Part shown: positions 26,151 to 38,569 of the stretch, one piece after another
Layout: every line of letters begins with the position of its first letter
How positions within the stretch are numbered: the stretch's first letter is position 1
Source of the DNA: Saccharothrix ecbatanensis
Lineage (GTDB): Bacteria > Actinomycetota > Actinomycetes > Mycobacteriales > Pseudonocardiaceae
Direction: 5' to 3'
Length of the DNA stretch: 64,000 bases
Assembly (NCBI RefSeq): GCF_014205015.1
Contig: NZ_JACHMO010000001.1
Location: 9,238,001 to 9,302,000, forward strand
Made by a program: the position numbers and the translations under genes
Notes under the pieces: generated by a model
What the model saw: only the letters and a program-made list of their open reading frames with translations
Told to the model about the DNA's origin: nothing
Databases searched by the model: none

Positions 26151-28205
26151 CTAGAGCAGTTCCGGTCGGCGCCAGGGCTCACCGAGCACGTGCTCGGCCA
26201 GGAAAGCGAAGATCGTTTCGTACCAGACCTTCGCGTTCCCGGGCGTGAGGATCCAGTGGTTCTCGCTCGGGAAGTACAGGAACTTCGCCGGCACCCCGTG
26301 CCGCACGAGGTCGAAGTAGAGCCGTTGGCCCTCGCCGATCGGGACCCGGTAGTCCTTGTCCCCGTGGATCACCAGCATCGGCGTCTTGATGTCCGCCACC
26401 CGCAGGTGGGGCGAGTTGGCCCGCACCTGCTCCTGCTGCCGAAGGGGGTCGCCCATCTCGCGGATCCAGTAGTACGAGTCGTCCGTGGTCCCGGTGAACG
26501 CGTCCAGGTGCCACAGCGACGCGTGCGTCACGATCGCCTTGAACCGGTCGGTCTGAGTGGCGATCCAGTTCGCCATGTACCCGCCGAACGACCCACCCAT
26601 GGCGGCCGTGCGCGAGTCGTCGATGTCGTCCCGCCGCACGGCCACGTCGGTGATCGCCATCAAGTCCGTGTACGGCTTCACACCCCACGAAGCCCACCCC
26701 GCGCGGACGAAGTCGTGGCCGTAGCCGGTGGACAGCGCCGGGTCCGGAAGCAGCACCGCGTAGCCCCGCGCGGCCATCAGCCACGGGTTCCAGCGCCAAC
26801 TCCACCCGCTCCAGCTCATCACCGGACCGCCGTGCACCCACAGCAACAGCGGCGCGGGCCGGTCGGTCGACGCGCCGGCCGGCAGCACCAGCCACGCGCG
26901 AACGGTCCGGTCGTCCTCGACCACCGTGTCGATCTCGGTCAACGTGCCGGGCAGCGCCTCGACCCCACCGGGCGCGGGCAGCGGCACGGCGTCCTGGTCC
27001 ACCCCGGACGCGGACAGCCGCACGGGCTGCGGCGGGTGGTCCCACGCGTTGCGCAACGCGTACACCGACGCACCGTCGGGGCTGACCATGACGTTGGTGT
27101 ACGCGCCGGACGCGGTCAGCTTCACCACCGCGCCGGACGCCAGGTCGAGCTTCCAGATCGGCTGGTGCCCCCGGTGGCTGCTGGTGAAGTACACCGCGTC
27201 ACCGGTCGGGCTCACCACCGGGCTGTCCGGCTCCTCGGGGAAGTCCGCCGCCAGCTCCTCGACCGCGCCGGACTCCAGGTCGACGCGCACCAACGTGTTC
27301 GTCCACGGGCTGTCCGGCGTCGAGTCGAACGCCCGCACCGCGATCACCCCGGACGAGTCCGGCAGGAACACCGGCTGGAGGAACGAATACCCCTCACGAT
27401 CGGCCAGGACGCGATCCGTGGCGCCGTCGGTCGACGTCAGCCGCAGCCGGATTCGCGAGCCGTACGACGCGCTCACCGCGACGCGCTCCGCATGCGCCAC
27501 CCACCGCCCGTCCGGGCTGATGGCGGGGGAGTCGTCCAACCGCGCGGCGGCGTTCGGCGTCAGGTCCACCAGACCCTCGGCCTGGTCGATCCGCGCGCTG
27601 TCCACGTCCACCGGCGACGTGGTGGCCAGCAGCCGGGGGAAGCTCGGGCCGAGGTCCGAGTCCCAGTACCGCACCGGGTACGACTCGTGCAGGATCGCGG
27701 TCACCCCGGCGTCCTCACGGGCCTTGCGGTGCTGTTCGTCCTGCTCGCCGAACTCCGCGTGAGGGTGCGCGCCCGCCGCGAGCAGCACCGTGCCCGCGTC
27801 CCGCGCCACCGCGAACTCCGACACGCCACCGGCGGGCCGGTACAGCTCGCGCGCCTCACCCACGGGAGGCAGCAGCCACAGCGCGGCCTTGTCCTTGGCG
27901 GCCTTGCCGTCCGCCGGCTTGGCCTCCTGGTCCGGCCGCGCCGAGACGAACAGCAGCGCGCCGTCCGGCGTGAACGCGGGCGCCGATTCGCCCTTCCCAC
28001 CACGGGTCAACCGCCGCGCGGGCCGTTCGCCGGCGGGGTCGATCTCCCACAGCGCGCCCTGCCACGTCTTGCCGTCCGGCGCCAGGGTCGCCACCACGGC
28101 GACCATCCGCGTGCCGTCCGGCGACAGCGCCGGCGACGACACCCGCGGCATCTCGTTGTACGAGTCCAGGTCCCCGAACCCGGCCTCGGTGCTCTCGCCT
28201 GTCAT
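26151..28205 (-). CDS. S9 family prolyl-oligopeptidase-type peptidase
   Basis: A 684-aa serine peptidase. N-terminal beta-propeller with repeated SPDGRWV-type blades (DGTRMVAVVATLAPDG, SPDGASVYALRNA). C-terminal alpha/beta hydrolase: nucleophile in MGGSFGGYMANW, acid in VIHGDKDYRVP, His in SENHWI. No signal peptide, so cytoplasmic acylaminoacyl- or dipeptidyl-peptidase-like. ATG 28205 overlaps the galE stop by 4 bp, making it the last gene of the ideR-galK-galE operon. Confidence 0.92.
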   Translation of the reverse strand: MTGESTEAGFGDLDSYNEMPRVSSPALSPDGTRMVAVVATLAPDGKTWQGALWEIDPAGERPARRLTRGGKGESAPAFTPDGALLFVSARPDQEAKPADGKAAKDKAALWLLPPVGEARELYRPAGGVSEFAVARDAGTVLLAAGAHPHAEFGEQDEQHRKAREDAGVTAILHESYPVRYWDSDLGPSFPRLLATTSPVDVDSARIDQAEGLVDLTPNAAARLDDSPAISPDGRWVAHAERVAVSASYGSRIRLRLTSTDGATDRVLADREGYSFLQPVFLPDSSGVIAVRAFDSTPDSPWTNTLVRVDLESGAVEELAADFPEEPDSPVVSPTGDAVYFTSSHRGHQPIWKLDLASGAVVKLTASGAYTNVMVSPDGASVYALRNAWDHPPQPVRLSASGVDQDAVPLPAPGGVEALPGTLTEIDTVVEDDRTVRAWLVLPAGASTDRPAPLLLWVHGGPVMSWSGWSWRWNPWLMAARGYAVLLPDPALSTGYGHDFVRAGWASWGVKPYTDLMAITDVAVRRDDIDDSRTAAMGGSFGGYMANWIATQTDRFKAIVTHASLWHLDAFTGTTDDSYYWIREMGDPLRQQEQVRANSPHLRVADIKTPMLVIHGDKDYRVPIGEGQRLYFDLVRHGVPAKFLYFPSENHWILTPGNAKVWYETIFAFLAEHVLGEPWRRPELL

Positions 28206-29167
28206 CACGCCCCCTGTTGTGCCCGGGTGAAGTCCCACGCGTCACGCACGATGCCGGCCATGTCCACCCGCTCCGGCTTCCACCCCAACTCCGTGCGCGC
28301 CCGCTCGCTGGAGGCGACCAGCACCGCCGGGTCACCCGCCCGGCGCGGCGCCACGTCCGCCGGGATCGGGTGCCCGGTCACCTCGCGGCACGCGTCGATG
28401 ACCTGCTTGACGGAAAAGCCCATCCCGTTGCCCAGGTTGTAGATCCGGTGCTCACCCGCCGAGGCGTGCGCCAACGCCCGCAGGTGCGCGTCGGCCAGGT
28501 CCACGACGTGGATGTAGTCGCGGACGCACGTGCCGTCGTCGGTGGGCCAGTCGTCGCCGTACACCTGCACGCGTTCACGCTTGCCCATCGCGACCTGCAA
28601 CACGATCGGGATCAGGTGCGTCTCCACGCCGTGCCGCTCGCCGAACCGCCCGTACGCGCCGGCCACGTTGAAGTAGCGCAGCGACACGGCGGCCAGGCCG
28701 TGCGCGGCGGCGTAGGAGCTGATCGCGTGGTCGATCGCGAGCTTCGTCGCGCCATAGGTGTTGGTGGGCCGGGTCGGCGCGGTCTCCGCGATAGGCACCT
28801 GCTCCGGCTCGCCGTAGGTCGCGGCGGTGGAGGAGAACACCAGCCGGGACGTGCCGTGCTCGCGCATCGCGTCCAGCAGCCGCAGCGACGTCACCACGTT
28901 GCCCTGCCAGTACTTCGCGGGATCGACCATGGACTCGCCGACCAGCGACTTGGCCGCGAAGTGCAGCACGCCGTCGAAACCTTCGGCGAGCACCTCGCCG
29001 ATCGCCTCGTCGATGCCCGCCTCGACCAACCGCGCGCCGTCGGGCACCGCGTCGGCGTGCCCGGTGGACAGGTCGTCCAGCACGACCACCTCGTGCCCGG
29101 ACTCCACCAGCCTGGCCGCGCACACGCTGCCCACGTACCCGGCACCGCCCGTGACGAGCAACTTCAC
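28205..29167 (-). CDS. galE: UDP-glucose 4-epimerase
   Basis: Leloir-pathway epimerase of 320 aa interconverting UDP-galactose and UDP-glucose. NAD-binding [20 protein letters not shown], catalytic [10 protein letters not shown] with the following [12 protein letters not shown] (Tyr-x-x-x-Lys). GTG start preceded by AAGGTGG. It lies 22 bp after galK and overlaps the S9 peptidase. Confidence 0.95.
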   Translation of the reverse strand: MKLLVTGGAGYVGSVCAARLVESGHEVVVLDDLSTGHADAVPDGARLVEAGIDEAIGEVLAEGFDGVLHFAAKSLVGESMVDPAKYWQGNVVTSLRLLDAMREHGTSRLVFSSTAATYGEPEQVPIAETAPTRPTNTYGATKLAIDHAISSYAAAHGLAAVSLRYFNVAGAYGRFGERHGVETHLIPIVLQVAMGKRERVQVYGDDWPTDDGTCVRDYIHVVDLADAHLRALAHASAGEHRIYNLGNGMGFSVKQVIDACREVTGHPIPADVAPRRAGDPAVLVASSERARTELGWKPERVDMAGIVRDAWDFTRAQQGA

Positions 29168-29189
29168 CGCAATCCCACCTTCTACTGGA

Positions 29190-30350
29190 TCATCTGTCGC
29201 GCCCGGCGCCCGCCGAGGGCACCGCAGTGAAAGTCCTGGGCGCGGTCCAGCCGCGCTCCGCGAACGCCGCGTGCACCCGCCGCACCACGTCGTCGTGCCG
29301 CTGCACGGGTACCAGCGCGATCGCCGACCCGCCGAAGCCGCCACCGGTCATCCGGGCGCCCAGCGCACCCGCCGCGTTCGCCGCGTCCACCGCGACGTCC
29401 AGCTCCGGCGCCGACACCTTGTAGTCGTCACGCAGCGAGGCGTGCGACGCGTCCAGCAGCGGCCCCAACTCGGCAATCCGGCCCGCGCGCAGCAATCCCA
29501 CCGACGCCAGCACCCGCTCGTTCTCCGTCACCACGTGCCGCACCAGCGGGCGCAGGCCCTCTGGCAGCCGGGCCGACGCGGCGTCCAACCCGTCCACGTC
29601 CACGTCCCGCAGCGCGGGCACACCCAGGATCGAGGCGGCCTTCTCGCAACCCGCACGCCGCGCGCCGTAGCCGCCGTCGGTGTGCGAGTGACTGGCCCGG
29701 GTGTCGATCACCAGCACTTCCAGGCCGTGCTCGGCCGCGTCGAACGGCACCTGCTCGGCCTCGAACGAACGGACGTCCAGGAACAGGACGTGCGCCTCGG
29801 TGCAGCACAGCGACGCCGTCTGGTCCAGCAGACCGGTGGGCGCGCCGACGAACTCGTTCTCCGCCCGCTGCACCCAGCGCGCGATCCGCGGCAGGTCGTC
29901 GGCGGGACGGTCGGCGAGCCCGAGCAGCGCCAGCGCCACCGCGCACTCCAGCGCGTGCGACGAGGACAGGCCCGCGCCCGTCGGCACGTCACCGGCGATC
30001 ACCAGGTTCGCGCCGCCGGTCACGCCCTGCGCGCGCAGCGCCCACGCCACACCGGCCGGGTAGGCGGCCCAGCCGCCGACCGCGCCGGGTTCGAGGTCGG
30101 CCACCGCGATCGGCGACGCTTGCTGCACCGTGCCGCCGTCACCGACCGTGGCCACGTGCAACCGGCCGTCGGCCCGCGGCGACGCGGCCACCGCCGTCCG
30201 GTGCGGCAGTGCGAAAGGGAGCACGAACCCGTCGTTGTAGTCCGTGTGCTCCCCGATCAAGTTCACCCGACCGGGCGCCGACCACACGCCAACGGGCTCG
30301 GCGCCGTGCAGCCGGGTGAACGCGGCGACCGCACGCCGCGCCGGACTCAC
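29190..30350 (-). CDS. galK: Galactokinase
   Basis: ATP-dependent galactose kinase of 386 aa (GHMP family). Motifs: galactokinase signature [20 protein letters not shown] near the N-terminus, GHMP phosphate loop [14 protein letters not shown], and C-terminal [18 protein letters not shown] 30350 overlaps the ideR stop by 4 bp. Works with GalE; no galT is visible in the window. Confidence 0.95.
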   Translation of the reverse strand: MSPARRAVAAFTRLHGAEPVGVWSAPGRVNLIGEHTDYNDGFVLPFALPHRTAVAASPRADGRLHVATVGDGGTVQQASPIAVADLEPGAVGGWAAYPAGVAWALRAQGVTGGANLVIAGDVPTGAGLSSSHALECAVALALLGLADRPADDLPRIARWVQRAENEFVGAPTGLLDQTASLCCTEAHVLFLDVRSFEAEQVPFDAAEHGLEVLVIDTRASHSHTDGGYGARRAGCEKAASILGVPALRDVDVDGLDAASARLPEGLRPLVRHVVTENERVLASVGLLRAGRIAELGPLLDASHASLRDDYKVSAPELDVAVDAANAAGALGARMTGGGFGGSAIALVPVQRHDDVVRRVHAAFAERGWTAPRTFTAVPSAGAGRDR

Positions 30351-31039
30351 CGCGCCTGCACCATGACGGCGTGCGCCACCGCCGGGTCCAGTTCGGCCAC
30401 CGTGCCGTTGCCGCGCACCTGGACGACCTTCGCCCCACCGAGCGAGTCGACCTCGATCAAGCCGCCCGGCACCACGCCGGCGGCCTTCAACTCGGCCATC
30501 AGGTCCGGGTCGAGCTGCACGTGCTCGGCGATCCGCCGCACCTCGACGCGACCGCCGCCACGCCGGGCCACCTCGTCCACCCGCACCAGGTCCGCCTCCG
30601 CGGGCGGCGCGGGCTCGCCGTCGCCCAGCTTGTCCAGACCGGGGATCGGGTTGCCGTAGGGAGAGGTGGTGGGGTTGCCGAGGAGCTTGACCAGCTTGCG
30701 CTCGACGGCCTCGCTCATCACGTGCTCCCAGCGGCACGCCTCGCTGTGCACGTGCTCCCACTCCAGGCCGATGATGTCGACCAGGAGGCGCTCGGCGAGC
30801 CGGTGCTTGCGCATGACCGCGATGGCCAGCCCGCGACCCTGCTCGGTCAGCTCCAGGTGGCGGTCGTCCGCCACGATGACGAGACCGTCGCGCTCCATCC
30901 GGCCCACGGTCTGGCTGACCGTCGGACCGCTCTGCGCCAACCGCTCCGCGATCCGCGCGCGCAGAGGCACTACGCCCTCTTCTTCGAGCTCGTAGATCGT
31001 GCGGAGGTACATCTCGGTAGTGTCGATGAGCTCGTTCAC
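30347..31039 (-). CDS. ideR: Iron-dependent repressor IdeR/DtxR
   Basis: A 230-aa metal-sensing repressor, exactly the length of mycobacterial IdeR. Winged HTH residues 1-65 (RIAERLAQSGPTVSQTVGRM). The metal sites are intact: M10, C102, E105, H106 (primary) and H79, E83, H98 (ancillary). A C-terminal SH3-like FeoA domain begins near residue 150. GTG 31039 gives this exact N-terminus. First gene of ideR-galK-galE-S9 peptidase; a dtxR-galE order is known in corynebacteria. Confidence 0.95.
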   Translation of the reverse strand: MNELIDTTEMYLRTIYELEEEGVVPLRARIAERLAQSGPTVSQTVGRMERDGLVIVADDRHLELTEQGRGLAIAVMRKHRLAERLLVDIIGLEWEHVHSEACRWEHVMSEAVERKLVKLLGNPTTSPYGNPIPGLDKLGDGEPAPPAEADLVRVDEVARRGGGRVEVRRIAEHVQLDPDLMAELKAAGVVPGGLIEVDSLGGAKVVQVRGNGTVAELDPAVAHAVMVQAR

Positions 31040-31100
31040 GCCCGCTCCCCTTCGTATGCCGTCAATGCTAGTCGGCCGGTCACGGGTGCAGGATGGTGCC

Positions 31101-31940
31101 GTGCATCCACTGATCAGCACCGAAGCCCTGGCCGCCGCACTGGACGGCGCCGAACCCCCCGCCGTGCTCGACGTCCGATGGCGACTGGGTGGACCGTCGG
31201 GACGTCAAGACTACGAGGTCGGCCACGTTCCCGGCGCGGCCTACCTGGACCTGGACACCGACTTGTCCTCGCCGCCCGGCGCCGGCGGCCGTCACCCCCT
31301 GCCGGACCCGGCCGCGCTCCAGGCCGTGCTGAGGGCCGCCGGCGTCCGCGAGGGTCACCCGGTCGTGGCGTACGACGCCGGTGACGGCTCGGTCGCGGCC
31401 CGTGTCTGGTGGCTGTTGCGCTGGGCCGGTCACCCGGAAGTGGCAGTCCTGGACGGTGGCTTCGCCGCCTGGGCCGCCGAGGGCCGTCCGGTCGACGCAG
31501 ACACGCCCGCGCCCACCCTCGGTGACATCGTCGTCCGCCCCGGCGGCATGCCCGTGCTGAACGCCGACGAGGCCGCCGCGTTCACCGACGACGGCACGCT
31601 GCTGGACGCCCGCGCCCCCGAGCGCTACCGCGGCGAGACCGAGCCGGTGGACCCCCGCGCCGGTCACATCCCGGGGGCGCTGAACGCCCCCACCTCGGGC
31701 CACACCGCCAACGGCCGCTGGCTCGCCGGGCAGGCTCTCGCGGAACGCTTCCAGGCCATCGGCGTCTCACCGGACCGCCCGGTAGCGGCCTACTGCGGCT
31801 CCGGCGTCACGGCATCCTCGGTGGTCATGGCACTGGAACTAGCCGGAATCACCACCCCGGACGCCCCTGCGCCGCTCTACGCGGGCTCTTGGTCCCAGTG
31901 GTCCTCAGACCCGTCCCGCCCAGCAGCCACGGGCCCATGA
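31101..31940 (+). CDS. Thiosulfate/3-mercaptopyruvate sulfurtransferase
   Basis: Two-domain rhodanese of 279 aa. The N-terminal domain is non-catalytic (VLDVRWRLGGPSGRQDYEVG, VVAYDAGDGSVAARVWWLL with D at the Cys position); the C-terminal domain has the active C232 in YCGSGVTAS. Transfers sulfane sulfur to cyanide or thiols. GTG start with AGGA upstream. Divergent from ideR. Confidence 0.93.
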   Translation: MHPLISTEALAAALDGAEPPAVLDVRWRLGGPSGRQDYEVGHVPGAAYLDLDTDLSSPPGAGGRHPLPDPAALQAVLRAAGVREGHPVVAYDAGDGSVAARVWWLLRWAGHPEVAVLDGGFAAWAAEGRPVDADTPAPTLGDIVVRPGGMPVLNADEAAAFTDDGTLLDARAPERYRGETEPVDPRAGHIPGALNAPTSGHTANGRWLAGQALAERFQAIGVSPDRPVAAYCGSGVTASSVVMALELAGITTPDAPAPLYAGSWSQWSSDPSRPAATGP

Positions 31941-32030
31941 GCCCGCGAGGTCGCGTCGATCGTTCGCGGGGCGCGAGCGGTCGACTTCCCAGGCGACCGA
32001 GCCGCCGTCTGCGGAGCAGCGGCCATTAGA

Positions 32031-32654
32031 TCAGGCGTTCGGGATCTTGCCGAACGCCGTGGTGGCCAGCTTGAGGGAGGCTTCACACGCGTCGAAGTCG
32101 CCGAGCGGCGTGACGCTGACCATGAACGCCGGGGTGAACTCATCGGGGTCGTCGGTCAGCATGACGAGGATCGTGCACTCGCCTTCCTGCTTGACCTCGT
32201 AAGCGGTGTTGCCGCCGACCTCGATCACCCGCGGTTCGCCCTCCTGCTCGGCCGGCGCGAGCATGAACAGCACGACCGAGAACGGTTCCTCGGTGCTCTG
32301 CAAGCAGCCCTTCTCGTCGACCTTCGTCGAACCGACGGCCGCGGCCACCTCCTCGGGCGTGAGGATTTCGCACACGTCGTAGCCGTCGGTCTTCTTCTTC
32401 GTGGTGATCTTGATGTCACCGGACGGCTTGGCCGCGCCGCTCGTCGTCACGGCGCTCGTGGGCGGCTTGGACACACGGCTCGCCGTGGCGGACGACTTGG
32501 TCGAGGACGGCTTGCCGGAGGTGGTCTCCGCGGCCGACGCCCCCGCCGCGGCGACCGGCTTGCCGTCGACCTGGGTGGCGCACGCCGTCAGGCCGAACAC
32601 CAGCCCCAGGGACAGGGCAGCAGTGGTGAGGGCGGAGACTCGTCGCAGGCGCAT
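32031..32654 (-). CDS. DUF3558 lipoprotein
   Basis: A 207-aa lipoprotein: signal peptide and lipobox LTAC at about residue 23, a Ser/Thr/Lys-rich linker (about 35-80), then the DUF3558 domain with DVCEILTPEEVAAAVG and the conserved Cys pairs (KGCLQS, GECTILV, FDACEASL). Such lipoproteins are common in Pseudonocardiales and face the outside; role unknown. An ATG 36 bp earlier is possible but weakens the signal peptide. Confidence 0.87.
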   Translation of the reverse strand: MRLRRVSALTTAALSLGLVFGLTACATQVDGKPVAAAGASAAETTSGKPSSTKSSATASRVSKPPTSAVTTSGAAKPSGDIKITTKKKTDGYDVCEILTPEEVAAAVGSTKVDEKGCLQSTEEPFSVVLFMLAPAEQEGEPRVIEVGGNTAYEVKQEGECTILVMLTDDPDEFTPAFMVSVTPLGDFDACEASLKLATTAFGKIPNA

Positions 32655-32719
32655 ACCTCTGTGACCCCGTTCCGACGTGCGGGGTTCCATCTTCGATGGC
32701 CGCGATCCTGGCCCGCCTC

Positions 32720-32733
32720 GTCTCGGCAGAGAC
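32720..32733. promoter_or_regulatory. Inverted repeat before acuC
   Basis: GTCTC-GGCA-GAGAC in the divergent gap between the DUF3558 lipoprotein and acuC, 48 bp before the acuC start. Candidate operator. Confidence 0.3.
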
Positions 32734-32780
32734 TAAGGCGCGACCGGATGGTCGGCTGCCGGGTGGGTTAGGTTTCGGGC

Positions 32781-33956
32781 ATGGGCAAGGCAGCCGCTGT
32801 CGTCTGGGACGAGTCCTTCCTCGGCTACGACCTGGGATCGGACCACCCGCTCAACCCCGTCCGGCTGGACCTCACGATCCGGCTGGCCACCGCGCTGGGC
32901 GTGCTGGACGGCGTGGACCTGGTCACGCCGGAGCCGGCGACGGACGCCGAGATCGAACGCGTCCACGAGCCGTCGTACCTCAGCGCCGTGCAGGCCGCGC
33001 CGATGGCGGGCTGGGACGTCGGCCACGGCCTCGGCACCGCGGACAACCCGGTGTTCGCCCGCATGCACGAGGCGTCCGCGCTGGTCGTGGGCGGTTCGCT
33101 GGCCGCCGCACGCAAGATCGCCTCGGGTGAGGCGGACCGCGCGGTGAACATCGCGGGCGGGCTGCACCACGCCATGCCCGACCACGCCGCCGGCTTCTGC
33201 GTCTACAACGACTGCGCGGTCGCGATCTCCTGGCTCCTCGACAACGGCTTCGACCGGATCGCCTACATCGACGTCGACGTGCACCACGGCGACGGCGTCC
33301 AGACCGCCTTCTACGACGACCCGCGCGTGCTCACGGTGTCCGTGCACCAGAGCCCGCTGAGCCTGTGGCCGGGAACCGGGCGGGCGGCCGAGCTGGGCGG
33401 GAAGGGCGCGGAGGGCGCCAGCGTCAACCTGGCACTGCCGCCCGGCACCGGCGACCAGGCCTGGCTGCGCGCGTTCGACGCCACCGTCCCCGCCCTGCTG
33501 AAGGTTTTCCGGCCGCAGGTCCTGGTCACGCAGTGCGGCGTCGACACGCACCGCGAGGACCCGCTGGCCGACCTCGCGCTCACCGTGGACGGCCACCGCG
33601 CCATCTACTACCGCCTGCGCGAACTCGCCGAGGAGACCGCGAACGGCCGCTGGCTGGCGCTCGGCGGCGGCGGGTACGAGCTGCTCCGCGTCGTGCCGAG
33701 GAGTTGGACGCACCTGCTCGCCACCGTCCTGGACCGGGACGTGGACCCGAACACCCCGCTGCCCGCGGACTGGGTCGCCCACGCGTCCACCATCGCGCCG
33801 AACTGGCCGCTGCCGTCGTCCATGACCGACAGCGCCGACACGGAGTTCCTGCCGTGGGGCGGTCAGGTGGACACCCCGGTCGACCTGGCGATCCTGGAGA
33901 CCCGGCGCGCGCTGTACCCGCTGCACGGCCTCGACCCGGAAGATCCGAGGGACTGA
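32781..33956 (+). CDS. acuC: Histone-deacetylase-family lysine deacetylase (AcuC-like)
   Basis: Zinc-dependent class I HDAC-fold protein of 391 aa, the AcuC group that removes acetyl groups from lysines, classically of acetyl-CoA synthetase. Active-site features: H129-H130 in GGLHHAM, D164-x-D166-x-H168-H169 in YIDVDVHHGDG, a distal D in TQCGVDTH and GGGGYE near residue 295. The next gene begins 2 bp after the stop and is a lysine acetyltransferase, so the operon encodes eraser and writer together. Confidence 0.93.
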   Translation: MGKAAAVVWDESFLGYDLGSDHPLNPVRLDLTIRLATALGVLDGVDLVTPEPATDAEIERVHEPSYLSAVQAAPMAGWDVGHGLGTADNPVFARMHEASALVVGGSLAAARKIASGEADRAVNIAGGLHHAMPDHAAGFCVYNDCAVAISWLLDNGFDRIAYIDVDVHHGDGVQTAFYDDPRVLTVSVHQSPLSLWPGTGRAAELGGKGAEGASVNLALPPGTGDQAWLRAFDATVPALLKVFRPQVLVTQCGVDTHREDPLADLALTVDGHRAIYYRLRELAEETANGRWLALGGGGYELLRVVPRSWTHLLATVLDRDVDPNTPLPADWVAHASTIAPNWPLPSSMTDSADTEFLPWGGQVDTPVDLAILETRRALYPLHGLDPEDPRD

Positions 33957-33958
33957 TC

Positions 33959-36628
<2,670 letters not shown>

Positions 36629-36763
36629 CGCGGTCATGTTCTTGATGCACAACCGTCACCCTTGACCGATCCGGTGTCCCCTATCTTCCCCGTGGCTATG
36701 GACGCCAATCCCCGGGCCCGCTTAAGTTCCGGGCATCCCGAGGAACTCCCGAAAAGGGGAAGA

Positions 36764-37597
36764 ATGGCTCTGGCATCGCTGCGCGCCCTTGTTGTGGCGT
36801 GTTCCGCCTCGCTTGTCCTCACTTCGTGTGCCACCGGTGACGGCACCACCGTCGCCGGCAAGGCGGACAGCTCCAACGAGTTGACCATCGCCGTGGCATA
36901 CGACCAGCCCGGTCTCGGTGTGCGCCGTCTCGACGGCACGTACCGCGGCTTCGACGTCGACGTGGCGCGCTATGTGGCGAAGGAACTGGGTGTCGATGAA
37001 TCCGGTATCAAATTCACGGAGGCGACCCCTTCGGAACGCGAGAAGCTGCTCACCGAGGGCGGCGCGGACCTCGTCGTGTCCAGCTATTCGATCACTGACA
37101 AGCGCAAGGAGGTCATCGACTTCGTCGGCCCGTACTTCGTGGCTGGTCAGGACCTGCTGGTCAGGCTGACCGACGAGCGGATCACCGGCCCGGACTCGCT
37201 CGACGCGAGTGGTCTGAAACTGTGTTCTGTGAAAAACACCACCTCTGCGCAGTATGTGAAGGAGAAGTTCGCGCAATCTGTGGAACTCGTGGAATATCCC
37301 AACTTCAGCGACTGCGTCACCGCGCTGCTCGCCGAGCAGGTGGACGCGATGACGACCGACGACGTGATCCTCGCCGGCTACGCCGCGCAGAACCCCGAGC
37401 TGCTGCGGGTCGTCAACAAGCCGTTCAGCAAGGAGGAGTACGGCATCGGGATGCGCCAGGGCGACCCCACCAGCAAGGCGAAGGTCACCGCCGCCGTTCG
37501 GAAGATGATCGATACGGGCGAATGGCGCAGGTCGCTTGAGGCCAATGTGGGCGCATCCGGTTACGCCATCCCGGACCCGCCTGAAATCACGTCCTGA
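36764..37597 (+). CDS. Orphan glutamate-type ABC substrate-binding lipoprotein
   Basis: A 277-aa lipoprotein related to GluB: signal peptide with lipobox LTSC, then the SBP_bac_3 fold (LTIAVAYDQPGLGVRRLDGT, TYRGFDVDVARYVAKELG, SSYSITDKRKEVIDFVGPYF, DAMTTDDVILAGYA). ATG 36764 follows AAAAGGGGA; an earlier ATG at 36662 would bury the signal peptide. No permease or ATPase adjoins it, so it may feed another transporter such as GluACD. A GntR regulator follows 22 bp later. Confidence 0.9.
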   Translation: MALASLRALVVACSASLVLTSCATGDGTTVAGKADSSNELTIAVAYDQPGLGVRRLDGTYRGFDVDVARYVAKELGVDESGIKFTEATPSEREKLLTEGGADLVVSSYSITDKRKEVIDFVGPYFVAGQDLLVRLTDERITGPDSLDASGLKLCSVKNTTSAQYVKEKFAQSVELVEYPNFSDCVTALLAEQVDAMTTDDVILAGYAAQNPELLRVVNKPFSKEEYGIGMRQGDPTSKAKVTAAVRKMIDTGEWRRSLEANVGASGYAIPDPPEITS

Positions 37598-37619
37598 GCC
37601 GCGCCCGTAGGCTCGGAAT

Positions 37620-38393
37620 GTGCATGCCTCGCAATACGTTCCCCAGTACCGCGCGGACGGGCCGGTCCGCGCCGGTATCCCCGAACACGGTCGCGTCCCC
37701 CGCTACTACGCGGTGAAGACGGAACTGCTGTGGCTGATCGACGCGCTGGGCGAGGGCGCCGCGCTCCCGCCGGAGCGTGAGCTCGCCGAGCGGTTCTCGG
37801 TGTCCCGGGTGACGCTGCGGCAGGCCGTCGGCGAACTGGTGCTGGAAGGCAAGCTCCAGCGTCGCCAGGGGAGCGGCACGTACGTCGCGCCGCCCAAGCT
37901 CGTGCAGCCGCTGTCGCTGCTCAGCTACGCCGAGGGCATGCGGCGGCAGGGCGTGGTCCCGACGCGCAGCGTGATCACGGTCGAGCACCTGCCCGCGGAC
38001 GAGGTGCTGTCGCGGGACCTGCGGGTCGACCGGGGTGAGCCGGTCGTCCACCTGGAGCGGGTGCTGCTGGCCGACGACGAGCGGGTCGGGTTGGAGTCCA
38101 CCTACCTGCCGGCGGCGAGGTTCCCGACGCTGCTGGAGGTCTTCGACCCGACCACGTCGCTGTACGCGTGCCTGCGCGACCGGCTCGGCGTGGTGTTCAG
38201 CGAGGCCGAGGAACGGGTGGAGACCGTGCTGGCCACGCCGCGCGAGGCGTTGCTGATCGGCACGAACCCGGCGTTGCCGATGCTGCTGGTGCACCGGGTG
38301 TCCCACGACGACGGCGGTGAGCCGATCGAGCGCGTCCGTTCGCTGTACCGGGGTGACCGGTTCAGCTTCGTCGCCCGCCTCCGTTCGGAGTGA
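37620..38393 (+). CDS. GntR/HutC-type transcription regulator
   Basis: A 257-aa regulator. N-terminal winged HTH (about residues 27-95: LPPERELAERFSVSRVTLRQ, GKLQRRQGSGTYVA) and C-terminal UTRA ligand domain (about 105-255), as in HutC, NagR and DasR. A GTG start directly after the binding-protein gene suggests co-transcription. Ligand unknown. Confidence 0.92.
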   Translation: MHASQYVPQYRADGPVRAGIPEHGRVPRYYAVKTELLWLIDALGEGAALPPERELAERFSVSRVTLRQAVGELVLEGKLQRRQGSGTYVAPPKLVQPLSLLSYAEGMRRQGVVPTRSVITVEHLPADEVLSRDLRVDRGEPVVHLERVLLADDERVGLESTYLPAARFPTLLEVFDPTTSLYACLRDRLGVVFSEAEERVETVLATPREALLIGTNPALPMLLVHRVSHDDGGEPIERVRSLYRGDRFSFVARLRSE

Positions 38394-38407
38394 CGATCAG
38401 TCCACTT

Positions 38408-38434
38408 CGGACGGAGGTGTGATCGTCCCGTCCG
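38408..38434 (+). terminator. Hairpin after the GntR gene
   Basis: CGGACGG (38408-38414) pairs with CCGTCCG (38428-38434) across a 13-nt loop, 15 bp after the GntR stop. No U-tract. Confidence 0.5.
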
Positions 38435-38521
38435 TCGGACCGTCACCAAATCTTTTCCTTGAACCGCCCGTTGGCAGTAATTTCGGTGTACCCCGGCAGC
38501 GGTACCGTGGTGTATTGGGAC

Positions 38522-38551
38522 GTGAGTCCTCCTCACCCGCGATGACGCGGG
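38522..38551 (+). other. Two adjacent small hairpins in a 5' leader
   Basis: GTGAG/CTCAC (38522-38526, 38532-38536) followed by CCCGCG-ATGA-CGCGGG (38536-38551), ending 18 bp before the GTG of the 38570 gene. May control translation of that gene. Confidence 0.4.
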
Positions 38552-38569
38552 GGAAGCGGGGGTGGCGCC

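Noticed and set aside
31941..32030. Possible terminator between the rhodanese and DUF3558 genes
   Set aside because: Only short, loosely spaced complementary segments (GTCGA/TCGAC); not convincing as a stem.
38536..38551. Stem similar to type I-E CRISPR repeats
   Set aside because: Single copy, no spacers and no cas genes in the window.
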